DNA of 53,321 bases. Origin: an uncultured bacterium (GTDB taxonomy: Bacteria > Verrucomicrobiota > Kiritimatiellia > CAIKKV01 > CAITUY01). Location of the stretch: assembly GCA_903958395.1 (NCBI GenBank), contig CAJBSZ010000247.1, positions 1-53,321 of the forward strand, written 5' to 3'. Numbering within the stretch: the stretch's first letter is position 1; each line of letters begins with the position of its first letter. Of this stretch, positions 44,307 to 53,010 are shown in pieces. Below the pieces are notes generated by a model. The model saw only the letters and a program-made list of their open reading frames with translations. It was not told the DNA's origin and did not search any database. The position numbers and the translations under genes are program-made.

Positions 44307-45482
44307 ATGAATTCCTCGAATCACTCCCAGCTTCTTGATCGAACGGGCTCTGCATTACTTGCGGTAATGGGAATTGTGTTCCTGATTGCCATTGTGGCCG
44401 CCAGCACGGTGACCACCGGCCGCCAGCAGATCTTTGCCGCCGCTCATCTTCGGGACTATGTTAAGGCGCAAATGATCGCCGAGGCGGGCGCCAATCAGGC
44501 CTATAACCTCATGAAAACAAATTTTGCCGCCCGTCTGGATCCAAACAATTTCCCCGCGACAAGTTTTGACGGCGGAACCTATGATGCCGCCGTTATATCC
44601 GTGGCTTCGAACACGGCCTCCATCAGCTGTACAGGCCTCTTCGGAACGGCAACGGCAATGGTTAAAGTGGACATCAGAAACATTCCAACACTCACCACCA
44701 ATGGGGCTCCCGTGCAGGGAGTAGGTCCGTACGGCTTTGCAATTCTGGCCGGCGGCGATCTCGGCTGGGCCGGCAATTCGGATATGCAGATGAGCAACGG
44801 CTGGATGCACTGCAACGGGACGTATTCCGCCAATGGAATCAATATTGCACGAGCCAATGTGTCTTCCTGCATGGGAATCAGCCTGGTAGGCAACGCCACC
44901 ATTACCGGTATCGGGAAAGCACCCTCAATTTCAGGAAGCAACATTGGACAACCCATCGTGACCAATGTGCCGACGGTGACCATTCCTAACATTGACTTGA
45001 CTCCTTATTACAACACGGCTCTCTCTAATAATCAGGTTTTCGCCAGCGGAAAATCCCTGTCTGGCACCGTGACTCCGAATGGTGGCGTCATGTGGGTTAA
45101 TGGCTCAATGTCTTTCGGAAACGGCACCTACAACGGGTGTTTTATCGCAACAGGCGCAATCGAACTGAAAACGACCGGGAATGGAAACATTGCCTTGAAC
45201 AAGGTGAATCGATACCCGGTGCTTGCCTCGCGGGATGGGACCATCACCGTCAAACAAGCCAAAACACTGTATTTGAACGGCCTGATTTACTGCAAAACGG
45301 GTAGTTTCGATAAGCAGGGCAATGGCGATGTTCTTGGCTCAGGCGCGATTATCGCCGCAGGGAATGTGTCCAAAAATGGCGGGTGGTCGGGAATGCTTTA
45401 CAGCGATCCAACCCCCGTCCCCCCGGGAGGGAGTCTGGCCGCCTCCACGGATAAAGTGATCATTACCGCATGGCAGGATTAA
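44307..45482 (+). CDS. PilX-like minor pilin with beta-solenoid ectodomain (copy 2)
   Basis: A 391-residue tandem paralogue of the 43086 gene, with the same GSALLAVMGIVFLIAIVAAS helix and the same solenoid-like ectodomain. Conserved blocks such as YPVLASRDGTITVKQAKTL and YCKTGSFDKQGNGDV are unchanged, while the segments after GNSD and VNGSM differ. It starts 45 bases after copy 1, with AAGG-rich sequence before the ATG. The short gap suggests the two are cotranscribed with the minor-pilin genes. The precise role is unknown; an initiation-complex part or a pilus-associated display protein are options. Confidence 0.8.
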   Translation: MNSSNHSQLLDRTGSALLAVMGIVFLIAIVAASTVTTGRQQIFAAAHLRDYVKAQMIAEAGANQAYNLMKTNFAARLDPNNFPATSFDGGTYDAAVISVASNTASISCTGLFGTATAMVKVDIRNIPTLTTNGAPVQGVGPYGFAILAGGDLGWAGNSDMQMSNGWMHCNGTYSANGINIARANVSSCMGISLVGNATITGIGKAPSISGSNIGQPIVTNVPTVTIPNIDLTPYYNTALSNNQVFASGKSLSGTVTPNGGVMWVNGSMSFGNGTYNGCFIATGAIELKTTGNGNIALNKVNRYPVLASRDGTITVKQAKTLYLNGLIYCKTGSFDKQGNGDVLGSGAIIAAGNVSKNGGWSGMLYSDPTPVPPGGSLAASTDKVIITAWQD

Positions 45483-45502
45483 GATTAGTCAAAGCCCCCT
45501 TC

Positions 45503-45530
45503 TTGACATAACTCAACAACGGCGTATGGT
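45503..45530 (+). promoter_or_regulatory. Sigma-70 promoter of the PAS-DHp gene
   Basis: Perfect TTGACA (45503-45508), a 16-base spacer and TATGGT (45525-45530, four of six matches). The predicted leader to the ATG at 45560 is about 23 bases. It suggests this gene is transcribed apart from the minor-pilin operon. Confidence 0.6.
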
Positions 45531-45559
45531 ATGAAGATCATTATTGAAACGGGGCGATT

Positions 45560-46723
45560 ATGATTGCTCGTGCATCTCAAACCATGCGAATTGATATATC
45601 TCCTGACTTAAAGGAGGCGCTTCGGAAACACGACAAGGAACGCGGCGTCATGCCGAGTCCTGAGCCGCCTCCCTCTATTCCCTCTCAGGCTGACAATCAT
45701 TCCTCGCTCGGCGACACCGACTTCCAGCAACTCTTCCAAAGTGTTTACGATGGTGCCATTGTCGCCACGCTGTCGGGCAAAATCGTGGATGCCAATACGC
45801 GCGCTGTGGATTTCCTGAAGTACACCCGCAAGGAACTTATCACCCTCAATTTAACGAACATCATCTCGGGGGCTGATGCCGGAACCCTTTCAACCCTCCA
45901 TGCCGGAATCGAAAAGGATCGCTTCGTCCTCATCCAGGCCTATTGCGCCCGAAAGGATCAGGTCCTGTTCCCTTCCGAAATAGCCGTCAATCGGGTCAAA
46001 ATCCGCGGCGAAAATTATCTCAGCTGCTTCATCCGTGACATCAGTTGGCGCCGTCAGGCTGAGGAAACCTTGCGCACCGTCAATAAAGCCATCCAGAACG
46101 CAGCGACCGGCATCGCAATCGCCGACCTGGAGGGTCAGATTGACTATATCAATCTTGCCGGCACACAGCTTTTCGGCGAAGCAAAAACAGAGGCTCTCAT
46201 CGGCCGAAATCTCAGCGACCTGATCATCAATCAGGATTTAGCCCTAACCATAAGGCAAAGCGTCAAAAACGGAGAAAACTGGGCCGGTCAGGTAACCCTT
46301 CGGGGGAAAGACGGCGCCTCCCTGCACGCTCAGCTCGCCGCCGCACCCAACCGCGATACAGATGAACAACTGGTCGGCATGGTACTCTCCTTCCTGGATA
46401 TCAGCGACCGTATCCGCGCACAGGAGTCTGAAAATAAGGCTGAACGACAACGTGTCATGGTGGAAAGCCTCGGGGCCGCCTGTCATCACCTGGGTCAACC
46501 CGCCACCGTCCTCCTGGCCAGCCTGGAACTGCTTCAACGGGTTCGCCCGGCCGATAAGGCGATGAGCGAAGAACTGCTCAACTCAAGCATTGATGCCGCA
46601 GAATCACTCCGGGAAATGCTTCACAACCTCAACGATATCACTGAGTACCGCACTACGTCCTATATTGAAGGCCCGTCTCCCGAGGATACGCTTCAATCCC
46701 GGATTCTGGATATCACCCGATAG
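45560..46723 (+). CDS. PAS-PAS-DHp sensor protein lacking a kinase ATPase domain
   Basis: A 387-residue soluble protein. Two PAS domains lie at about 54-165 and 170-285, each followed by a PAC-like element (FIRDIS, FLDIS). A DHp/HisKA-like helical hairpin occupies 296-365 with the H-box SLGAACHHLGQPAT; His309 aligns with the phospho-acceptor, and His310 replaces the acidic residue that usually follows. The protein stops soon after, so the HATPase_c domain with N, G1 and G2 boxes is missing. No membrane segment. It may be a phosphotransfer or regulatory partner rather than a kinase. It overlaps the 3' end of a convergent glycosyltransferase by 11 bases. Confidence 0.82.
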   Translation: MIARASQTMRIDISPDLKEALRKHDKERGVMPSPEPPPSIPSQADNHSSLGDTDFQQLFQSVYDGAIVATLSGKIVDANTRAVDFLKYTRKELITLNLTNIISGADAGTLSTLHAGIEKDRFVLIQAYCARKDQVLFPSEIAVNRVKIRGENYLSCFIRDISWRRQAEETLRTVNKAIQNAATGIAIADLEGQIDYINLAGTQLFGEAKTEALIGRNLSDLIINQDLALTIRQSVKNGENWAGQVTLRGKDGASLHAQLAAAPNRDTDEQLVGMVLSFLDISDRIRAQESENKAERQRVMVESLGAACHHLGQPATVLLASLELLQRVRPADKAMSEELLNSSIDAAESLREMLHNLNDITEYRTTSYIEGPSPEDTLQSRILDITR

Positions 46724-47861
46724 AACGGGCAACCGCGCTCAGTGTCGCGACCGTCTGGTCGGCTGTCTTTTCCCAGGTAAAGGCTGCCGCCCGTTCTTTC
46801 GCCCGTTGAATCACCTCTTCACGCGCCACCCAATCCAGTTTCAGCAACTCATTCAGATGCCGGGCCAGTTCCGCAGGAGTTCCATCACAATACCGGATGG
46901 CCTCCCCGCCAATCTCCCGCATCGGCCCCCGTTCCGTCGTTACCACTGGTACCCCTGCCGCCATGGCCTCAAGTACCGGTAACCCGAATCCCTCATACAG
47001 GGAGGGAAAGGCAAAAACGGACGCCCCCTGATACAACGCCACCAGATCCCGGCGATCCAATCCTTGTAACCGTTTCACCCGCTCCCGATGAGGCACAGGC
47101 ATCCTGTCCAAAGCGGCTTTGACAAGCGCTTCCCCGCGCCGCGCCACCCCGACCAGAACCAGATTGAACTTCGATTGATCCGCTAAAAGCCCAAACGCTT
47201 CGACCAGCGAGTGAACATTTTTATGGGGATAGGTATTCGCCACGCAGAATACATAGGGCTCAGGCGGTATCAGCGCGGCGCGCCGCGCCTTTCCGTCTTC
47301 CCCTGTTATCATCTGACTGAACTCAGGCCCCGCTGCCAAATGAATTGGAATGATTTTTTCTGAAGCCACACCAACATAGCGCATAATCTGGCTTCGACTG
47401 AACTCTGAAAGCGTAATCACCCGTCTCGCCACACGCAAGGCGAGCGGCACAAGGAAACGGGTTGCCCACAGGGCCGAAAACGACAAATCGTGAGGGAATT
47501 CACAATATTGCATATCGAGCACCGAGACCACCTGGGGGCACGGCGCCCAAAACGGGGCCGTATAGCCCGGCGACCATAAGACATCCACCCCCGCCCGGCG
47601 CGCGGCGCGGGGAAGACTAAACTGCTCGTGGAGAATCCTCGCAGTCCGCCGACTCGCCGAAAAGCCCATGGGGTAAAGCGTGACTGTAGTAACCCCTGAA
47701 AAAGCCTGCTCAAACGAGGCGTGATTTTCCGCATTGGTAAACAGCACCCATTCAATTTCAGGATGCCGTGGCACAGCATATCTCAGGATGTCCCGCAAAT
47801 AGGTTTCAGAGCCCCCTACCTCACCGGGTATCAAAAACAAGGTGTTCACTCCAATTTTCAT
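46713..47861 (-). CDS. Glycosyltransferase family 4 protein
   Basis: A 382-residue GT-B protein. The N terminus has the GGSETYLRDI donor-loop motif and the C-terminal domain has the EX7E signature EGFGLPVLE, with ANTYPHKN at the inter-domain region. It is probably cytoplasmic. The gene follows the radical SAM gene by 4 bases and is the last of the four-gene glycan operon (GT2, DUF2304, radical SAM, GT4). Donor and acceptor are unknown. Confidence 0.88.
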   Translation of the reverse strand: MKIGVNTLFLIPGEVGGSETYLRDILRYAVPRHPEIEWVLFTNAENHASFEQAFSGVTTVTLYPMGFSASRRTARILHEQFSLPRAARRAGVDVLWSPGYTAPFWAPCPQVVSVLDMQYCEFPHDLSFSALWATRFLVPLALRVARRVITLSEFSRSQIMRYVGVASEKIIPIHLAAGPEFSQMITGEDGKARRAALIPPEPYVFCVANTYPHKNVHSLVEAFGLLADQSKFNLVLVGVARRGEALVKAALDRMPVPHRERVKRLQGLDRRDLVALYQGASVFAFPSLYEGFGLPVLEAMAAGVPVVTTERGPMREIGGEAIRYCDGTPAELARHLNELLKLDWVAREEVIQRAKERAAAFTWEKTADQTVATLSAVARSIG

Positions 47862-47865
47862 GACA

Positions 47866-49290
47866 TCAGGCTCCTCTCACAACCCTGAGCAATGAACAAA
47901 AACCTGACACCGCTGCTTTCCATAGGCGCGGATGACCCCCGATATGCAGAGCCTGACGCCATAACACTTCGGGGCGAAAGTAAAAGTCCCGCAGCAATCG
48001 GGAGCGCGCGGACTCCAGACCTTCCTGCGTCAGTCCATGTGGCACAAAGACGGTGTTGACGATATTCATTTTCCGCCAGTCCCGATCAAACATCCCCGCC
48101 TGATCCGCCAGGGAATACAGTTCGCTTCCGGGAAAGGGCGTCATCTGCATCACCGTGATATCATCCAAGGGTAACGAACACGCAAACCGGCGGGTTCGCT
48201 CGAGGGAGTCCAGAGTCTCACCGGGAAATCCAACAATGAAAAAACCCTTTGTCCGTAATCCCGCCTTGCGGCTCCACAGGATCGCCTGTCGGATTTGATC
48301 AAGATCCAGGCGTTTACACATGGCCTTGAGGATCTCAGGATCCCCGCTTTCGATGCCGTAGGACATTTGCCAGCATCCCGCCCGGCGCATCAGTCGCAAC
48401 AAATCAGGATCCACCCGGTCCGCGCGCCCGAGGCATGACCAGCTGATCTTAAGCTTTTCCTGAATCAACCGCTCGCAGAACTCACGAACCCGCTCCTTCA
48501 CAATCACAAAGGTGTCGTCCTCAATCAATAGTTCACGAACCCCATAACGGTCATAAAGATCCCGGACAAGGCTGACGGCATATTCCGGACTATAGGCACG
48601 ACACTGATTTCCAAACACGGACCGATCACAGAATTTACACTGATTCGGACAGCCCCTTGTCAAGACGATGGAGGCGCAGGGCCAACGCCTGATGCGGGAG
48701 GGAGACGGCTTGAAAAGCGAGGGAAACCCTTCCAGTAAATCCCATGCGGGCAAGGGCAGGGTGTCCAAGTTGGCAATGAGGTCACGTGCCGGATATCTCC
48801 GAACAACAGTCCCTGCCCGCCTCGCCGTTCCGGCAATACCATCCGGAAAATGATCACCCGCTTCCAGACGCCCCAGAACTTCCCTTAATGTTTCCTCCCC
48901 CTCCCCCAGCACAGCCAGATCCAATGCCGGAAAGGCGTTAAGGGTTTCCTCGGGAAGCGCGGTGACATGACATCCTCCGATGAGGGTCAAAACTTGAGGT
49001 AAAACGGTCTTCACTCGAGCGGCGAGCGCAGAAATCGGGATAATATCCGATGTTGTTGCCGAAAAGCCGACACAATGCGGCGAAAACTCCAAAATCTCCT
49101 TCAGGGTTGACTCGGGATCAAGTCCCCGTGCGGATGATTCAATGACTTTAACCGTTGCACCAGCCTGTCGAGCGACGGCGGCAAGACACAGCAACCCAAA
49201 CGAAGGCTCCGTACTGCCCGCACCGGAAAAAAGGCCATAACGCTCACCCAGACTTACGGGGGCCGAAACCAAGGCCAGACGCACCGTCAT
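47866..49290 (-). CDS. B12-binding-domain radical SAM protein (BchE/P-methylase-like)
   Basis: A 474-residue protein: an N-terminal cobalamin-binding-like Rossmann domain (about 1-150, IGGCHVTALPEE in its core) and a radical SAM barrel with TRGCPNQCKFCDRS (CxxxCxxC). IESGDPEIL and FIVGFPGET are standard motifs of this family. The classic DxHxxG corrinoid motif is not seen, so cobalamin binding is uncertain. Members modify lipids, sugars or cofactors by radical chemistry, and the glycan genes around it point to an envelope substrate. It overlaps the DUF2304 stop by 4 bases. Confidence 0.85.
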   Translation of the reverse strand: MTVRLALVSAPVSLGERYGLFSGAGSTEPSFGLLCLAAVARQAGATVKVIESSARGLDPESTLKEILEFSPHCVGFSATTSDIIPISALAARVKTVLPQVLTLIGGCHVTALPEETLNAFPALDLAVLGEGEETLREVLGRLEAGDHFPDGIAGTARRAGTVVRRYPARDLIANLDTLPLPAWDLLEGFPSLFKPSPSRIRRWPCASIVLTRGCPNQCKFCDRSVFGNQCRAYSPEYAVSLVRDLYDRYGVRELLIEDDTFVIVKERVREFCERLIQEKLKISWSCLGRADRVDPDLLRLMRRAGCWQMSYGIESGDPEILKAMCKRLDLDQIRQAILWSRKAGLRTKGFFIVGFPGETLDSLERTRRFACSLPLDDITVMQMTPFPGSELYSLADQAGMFDRDWRKMNIVNTVFVPHGLTQEGLESARSRLLRDFYFRPEVLWRQALHIGGHPRLWKAAVSGFCSLLRVVRGA

Positions 49291-49649
49291 GGGGTTGCCT
49301 CGTCAGCCTTCTTATTCCCCTTGGTTTCCTCAAGGATCGCTAACCGCTGGGTCAGACGTTTGATCTGCCTACGGTGCGCTGAAATGATCATGGAAAACTG
49401 AAGGCACATCAACAGAATGACCATAAATCCCAATAAAAAGAGAGTGGTGGTGGCCGTAACCGCGCCGATCAAGTCGGACAATTTCAACAGCCATTCATAA
49501 TTCAGAACCAAAGCAATAATCCCCACCCCGATTCCCAGCCAGAGCCAGCAATAGGCAATATCCAAGAAACCCTTTTGAACCAGCCTGAAAATCAACACCA
49601 GCAGCAAAACGCCGATAATCAGTGAAACAATAAACTGTTGATACAACAT
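49287..49649 (-). CDS. DUF2304-family small membrane protein
   Basis: About 120 residues from the ATG at 49649, preceded by AAGGAG at eight bases; a start at 49682 would overlap the upstream gene. Three hydrophobic helices are followed by a cytoplasmic coiled coil (QIKRLTQRLAILEE). DUF2304 proteins are usually encoded next to a DPM1-like GT2 gene, as here, and may act as its membrane partner. The stop overlaps the radical SAM gene start (ATGA). Confidence 0.8.
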   Translation of the reverse strand: MLYQQFIVSLIIGVLLLVLIFRLVQKGFLDIAYCWLWLGIGVGIIALVLNYEWLLKLSDLIGAVTATTTLFLLGFMVILLMCLQFSMIISAHRRQIKRLTQRLAILEETKGNKKADEATP

Positions 49650-49665
49650 GAGTTGGCTCCTTTTC

Positions 49666-50412
49666 CTAAGATTCCAGGCCACTCTTCCAGCGACGCCAAC
49701 GCGAAGTGTTTAGCCGAACGATAAACAGGGAAAGCAGCATTTTCATCCCGTAATAAAGGGGCTTCCAACCATCATGCATGGAGGCTCCGCCATAGCGTGA
49801 CACCATCCGGACCGGGACCTCCCCCAATCTCAACCCCGCTTCATGGGCCATTAACAGGACATCGGCATCCGGATAATCGCAGGGAAACACCCCACTGGAG
49901 AAGAACCGGATCGCCCGGCAATTCAATCCCTGAAACCCGCTCGTGGGGTCTGAAAACCGCCGCCCGGTCAAGATCCACAACAAAATCCCGAAAAACCGCT
50001 GCCCTAATCGCCTGACTAAAGACGTCTGAAATAAACCGCCAGAGGCCGCATAACGCGATCCCAGAACAATATCAAACGGCCCCTCCCTCATCGTATTGAG
50101 CAGGACAGGAAGTTCGCTGGCCAGATGCTGCCCATCACTGTCCATCTGGAGCACGATGTCATACTTTTTTTGTGCGGCATAGAGGTACGCTGTTTCCAAA
50201 CTGGCTCCATACCCCATCTGGACGGCATGAGAAAGCACAGTGGCCCCGGCCCCCATCGCTTCGGCTCCCGTAGCGTCGGAGGACCCGTCATTCACCACCA
50301 CAATATCCGCTGCAGGCAGGACGGAGGCAATACCCCTGATGACGGCACCAATTCGGCCCGCCTCGTTCAGGGCGGGCATGATCACAAGTATTCTTTCGGG
50401 TTCAGGCTTCAT
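49666..50412 (-). CDS. Glycosyltransferase family 2, dolichyl-phosphate mannose synthase-like
   Basis: A 248-residue GT-A protein with IMPALNEA at the N terminus, VVVNDGSSDAT, the DXD motif in QMDSDGQH, and DPTSGFQG. This is the DPM1/polyprenyl-phosphate sugar synthase type without a long membrane tail, which agrees with a separate DUF2304 membrane partner downstream. It probably makes a polyprenyl-phosphate sugar used by GT-C enzymes such as the divergent TMTC-like protein or the GT39 enzyme at 21.4 kb. Confidence 0.88.
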   Translation of the reverse strand: MKPEPERILVIMPALNEAGRIGAVIRGIASVLPAADIVVVNDGSSDATGAEAMGAGATVLSHAVQMGYGASLETAYLYAAQKKYDIVLQMDSDGQHLASELPVLLNTMREGPFDIVLGSRYAASGGLFQTSLVRRLGQRFFGILLWILTGRRFSDPTSGFQGLNCRAIRFFSSGVFPCDYPDADVLLMAHEAGLRLGEVPVRMVSRYGGASMHDGWKPLYYGMKMLLSLFIVRLNTSRWRRWKSGLES

Positions 50413-50491
50413 TCAATAAACGGTTTTACACGGTTTCCAACAATGTATAAGGTATCCCAACAACGTTCCACACCATTTTACAAGGCGCGAT

Positions 50492-52567
50492 ATGGGTTTT
50501 CGAGCACGACATTTTCCAACAAAATCGTCATTCTGGCACCCTTTGATCCTTATCTCAGCGGGTTTTGTTGTCTATTCAAACATCTTCGCATCCCCTTTTA
50601 TCTTTGACGACATGTCGGTTGTTGTGAACAACCCCAACATTTTCAGCCTCTGGCCTCAAGGGGGCTCGTCGATTTCGCCCACCCGTATTGTGGCGGCAAT
50701 TTCATTTTCCTTAAACTACGCCTGGTCCGGATTTTCCCCGGCAGAATACCATCTGATCAATATTCTGATTCATTGTGGTGCAGGACTGTTCCTTTACGGC
50801 GTGATGCGACGCACCCTCCTGTTGCCCCGATGGAACGCCCGATTCAACGCCAGCGCCCCGGGTTTGGCTTTTGCAATTGCCCTCCTCTGGATCGTTCACC
50901 CCCTGCAAACAGAAAGCGTCACCTACATCGCTCAGCGAATCGAGGCGTTGATGGGACTGTTTTTCCTGATGACATTCTATGGCTTCATCAGGGCGCAGTC
51001 TTCCCCCCATTCCAAGATCTGGGTTGCCGCCGCTGTTGCTGCATGCGCCATTGGAATGGGAACAAAGGAAATTATGGTCTGCGCGCCGATTCTTCTGTTC
51101 CTTTATGACGGCGTGTTCATCGCCTCATCATGGAGTGATTTGGCACGACAGCGCTGGAAACTTCATTCTGTTTTCTTTTCAACATGGATTGTATTTTTCG
51201 GGCTTCTTGTCATGGGGATCGCAGAGGCGACGGAAGAGCAGGCCGCACTCTTCACCACGGACTCCGTCCGCTGGGATTATGCGTTAACTCAGTTAAATGT
51301 CCTGATCCACTATCTCAAACTTTCCCTCATCCCTTACCCGCTCTGCCTGGATTATCGCTGGCCGCTGGTCAACTCATTCTCAGAGGCTTTGTGGCCGGGG
51401 ACACTGACTCTGCTCCTTGCAGGTGCATCAGTATGGGCACTCTGGCGAAGATCCTGGGCGGGATTTGTCGGGGCATGGTTCTTCATTATTCTGGCCCCCA
51501 CCTCCAGCATTAACCCGCTTCCCGATGTTGCCTTCGAACATCGAATGTATTTGCCCCTGGCCGGCGTCCTCGCTTTTATTGTTATCCTCATTCATGAAGG
51601 CTTAAGCCGCCACTGCATTAAGGGTGAACGGTCAGACTCCCCAATCATGCGCTTCGGAGTGATCCTTCTGGGAGTGGTGGTGCTAATCTTCGGAATTCTC
51701 ACTCACTTCCGCAATGAAACCTATCATTCAGAAGAATCCATGTGGAAGGATGTCCTGCTTAAGCGACCCGATAATTTCAGAACCGCTGTCGCACTTTCGA
51801 GCGCATTCATCAATGAGGGGCGGTATGGAGAAGCGGAGCCACTCTGCACCACGCTTCTGGCGAGATTACCCGATTTTTCAAAACTTTCGCCCGAGATTAT
51901 AAAAAAGAATTATTCAAGACCGGGAAGACCGCCCCTTCCCTTATATTACAGCATGGCCCACAACAACCTCGGGAACATTGCCCTCAACTCAAATCATCCC
52001 GAAGCAGCAAAACAGCATTTTCGCGAAGCCATTCGCGTCATGCCCGGCGCAGCCTGGGCTTATCTGAATTTGGGGCAGGCCCTGTTTTCCGAAAACCATA
52101 TCAGTGAAGCCATTGTCGAGTGGAACCGGGTTCTTGAGATCCAGCCGGGTGACAGTCAAACACACGGATTACTTGGAATAGCCTTTTCCCGGGATAACCA
52201 ATACCAACAGGCGGTAAATCACTTTGCACTATCCCTCAAATACAACCCCGCCTACTGGTTTGCCAGGGCGCAGGTGGCCTGGCTTCTAGCCACCTGCCCT
52301 TCAAACGAAGTTCGAAACGGGACATTGGCAATTGAGATGGCAAAGCTGCTCCTTGAGGGCTCGAAGCAGGAAAGTGCCCGTGCGGCCGATATTCTGGCGG
52401 CGGCCTATGCGGAAGCAGGCGACTATTCAAATGCCGTGAAGTACGCTGAACGGGCACTTGTTCTGATCGCTCGAACGCCAGGGATGATTCAAACTAATTC
52501 GATTTCGTCCAACGCCGTCCAGATTCGGCTGAATGGCTACAAAGCACAACAGCCTTACCGGGAATAA
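50492..52567 (+). CDS. TMTC-like membrane protein: GT-C type N-terminal region plus TPR repeats
   Basis: A 691-residue protein. Residues 1 to about 410 contain about ten membrane helices; the first periplasmic loop has FIFDDMSVVVNN, where the Asp pair fits GT-C catalytic residues, and HPLQTESVTYIAQR is characteristic of the bacterial TMTC-like family. About 425-670 are TPR helices (AHNNLGNIALNSNHPEAA, AWAYLNLGQALF). Eukaryotic TMTC proteins are O-mannosyltransferases. Bacterial members have unproven activity but may glycosylate exported proteins. It is divergent from the GT2 operon. AAGG lies seven bases before the ATG. Confidence 0.83.
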   Translation: MGFRARHFPTKSSFWHPLILISAGFVVYSNIFASPFIFDDMSVVVNNPNIFSLWPQGGSSISPTRIVAAISFSLNYAWSGFSPAEYHLINILIHCGAGLFLYGVMRRTLLLPRWNARFNASAPGLAFAIALLWIVHPLQTESVTYIAQRIEALMGLFFLMTFYGFIRAQSSPHSKIWVAAAVAACAIGMGTKEIMVCAPILLFLYDGVFIASSWSDLARQRWKLHSVFFSTWIVFFGLLVMGIAEATEEQAALFTTDSVRWDYALTQLNVLIHYLKLSLIPYPLCLDYRWPLVNSFSEALWPGTLTLLLAGASVWALWRRSWAGFVGAWFFIILAPTSSINPLPDVAFEHRMYLPLAGVLAFIVILIHEGLSRHCIKGERSDSPIMRFGVILLGVVVLIFGILTHFRNETYHSEESMWKDVLLKRPDNFRTAVALSSAFINEGRYGEAEPLCTTLLARLPDFSKLSPEIIKKNYSRPGRPPLPLYYSMAHNNLGNIALNSNHPEAAKQHFREAIRVMPGAAWAYLNLGQALFSENHISEAIVEWNRVLEIQPGDSQTHGLLGIAFSRDNQYQQAVNHFALSLKYNPAYWFARAQVAWLLATCPSNEVRNGTLAIEMAKLLLEGSKQESARAADILAAAYAEAGDYSNAVKYAERALVLIARTPGMIQTNSISSNAVQIRLNGYKAQQPYRE

Positions 52568-52598
52568 AAAATGCAGTCCTGAATCCAGGACTGCATTT
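52565..52598 (-). terminator. Intrinsic terminator after the tandem pilin genes
   Basis: A 13-bp perfect stem (52569-52581 with 52586-52598) and a four-base loop; on the minus strand it is followed by six T bases (52571-52566). It ends the pilin transcript and overlaps the end of the convergent TMTC-like gene. On the plus strand no T-tract follows, so it may only be a weak terminator in that direction. Confidence 0.9.
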
Positions 52599-52621
52599 CA
52601 CATCACATGCTTGCCCGAGTA

Positions 52622-52969
52622 TTAGTTGGACAGCAAGTGCGAGCTACTTGTAGAATTACAAGCCGCATTGGTTCCGACGGCATTAAACGTGACCACACCA
52701 CCCGCCGGGCAGTTTGTCGACGCCGCAGGATTCTTGATATATTCCATCACTTCGGACGTCACAACCGCAACGCCTGTGGCCTTCTTGGTCGCCAACGCCC
52801 ACTGTTCCTTGCCCGACTCAATCTGACGCAGGTTGTTGATGCAGGCATTCTGCTGGGACTGCGTTCTCGCCTTCATAAACGAGGGAATGGCAATCGCCGC
52901 CAACAAACCAATAATCGCCACCACAATCATGATCTCAACCAACGTAAAACCTTGCTTCATCTTCTTCAT
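52622..52969 (-). CDS. Type IV major-pilin/GspG-like pilin (copy A)
   Basis: A 115-residue prepilin. Leader MKKMKQG is followed by FTLVEIMIVVAIIGLLAAIA, with Glu at +5. NACINNLRQIESGKEQWA and a C-terminal CPAGG segment are typical of GspG-like pilins in Verrucomicrobiota, Lentisphaerota and Planctomycetota. It has three cysteines after the leader. AGGAG lies about nine bases before the ATG. It is the second of two tandem copies and is followed by a strong terminator. Likely the structural subunit of a pilus or pseudopilus. Confidence 0.93.
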   Translation of the reverse strand: MKKMKQGFTLVEIMIVVAIIGLLAAIAIPSFMKARTQSQQNACINNLRQIESGKEQWALATKKATGVAVVTSEVMEYIKNPAASTNCPAGGVVTFNAVGTNAACNSTSSSHLLSN

Positions 52970-53010
52970 TACCGTGTCTCCTTTTTTTGTTTAGTTTTCA
53001 ACCCCACACC

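Larger units (their letters stand above)
43086..45482 (+). repeat. Tandem gene duplication of PilX-like genes
   Basis: The two adjacent genes encode proteins of about 391 residues each that align along their whole length with only small indels. DNA similarity is high in the conserved 3' part (for example around 44060-44180 and 45280-45390). Confidence 0.9.
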
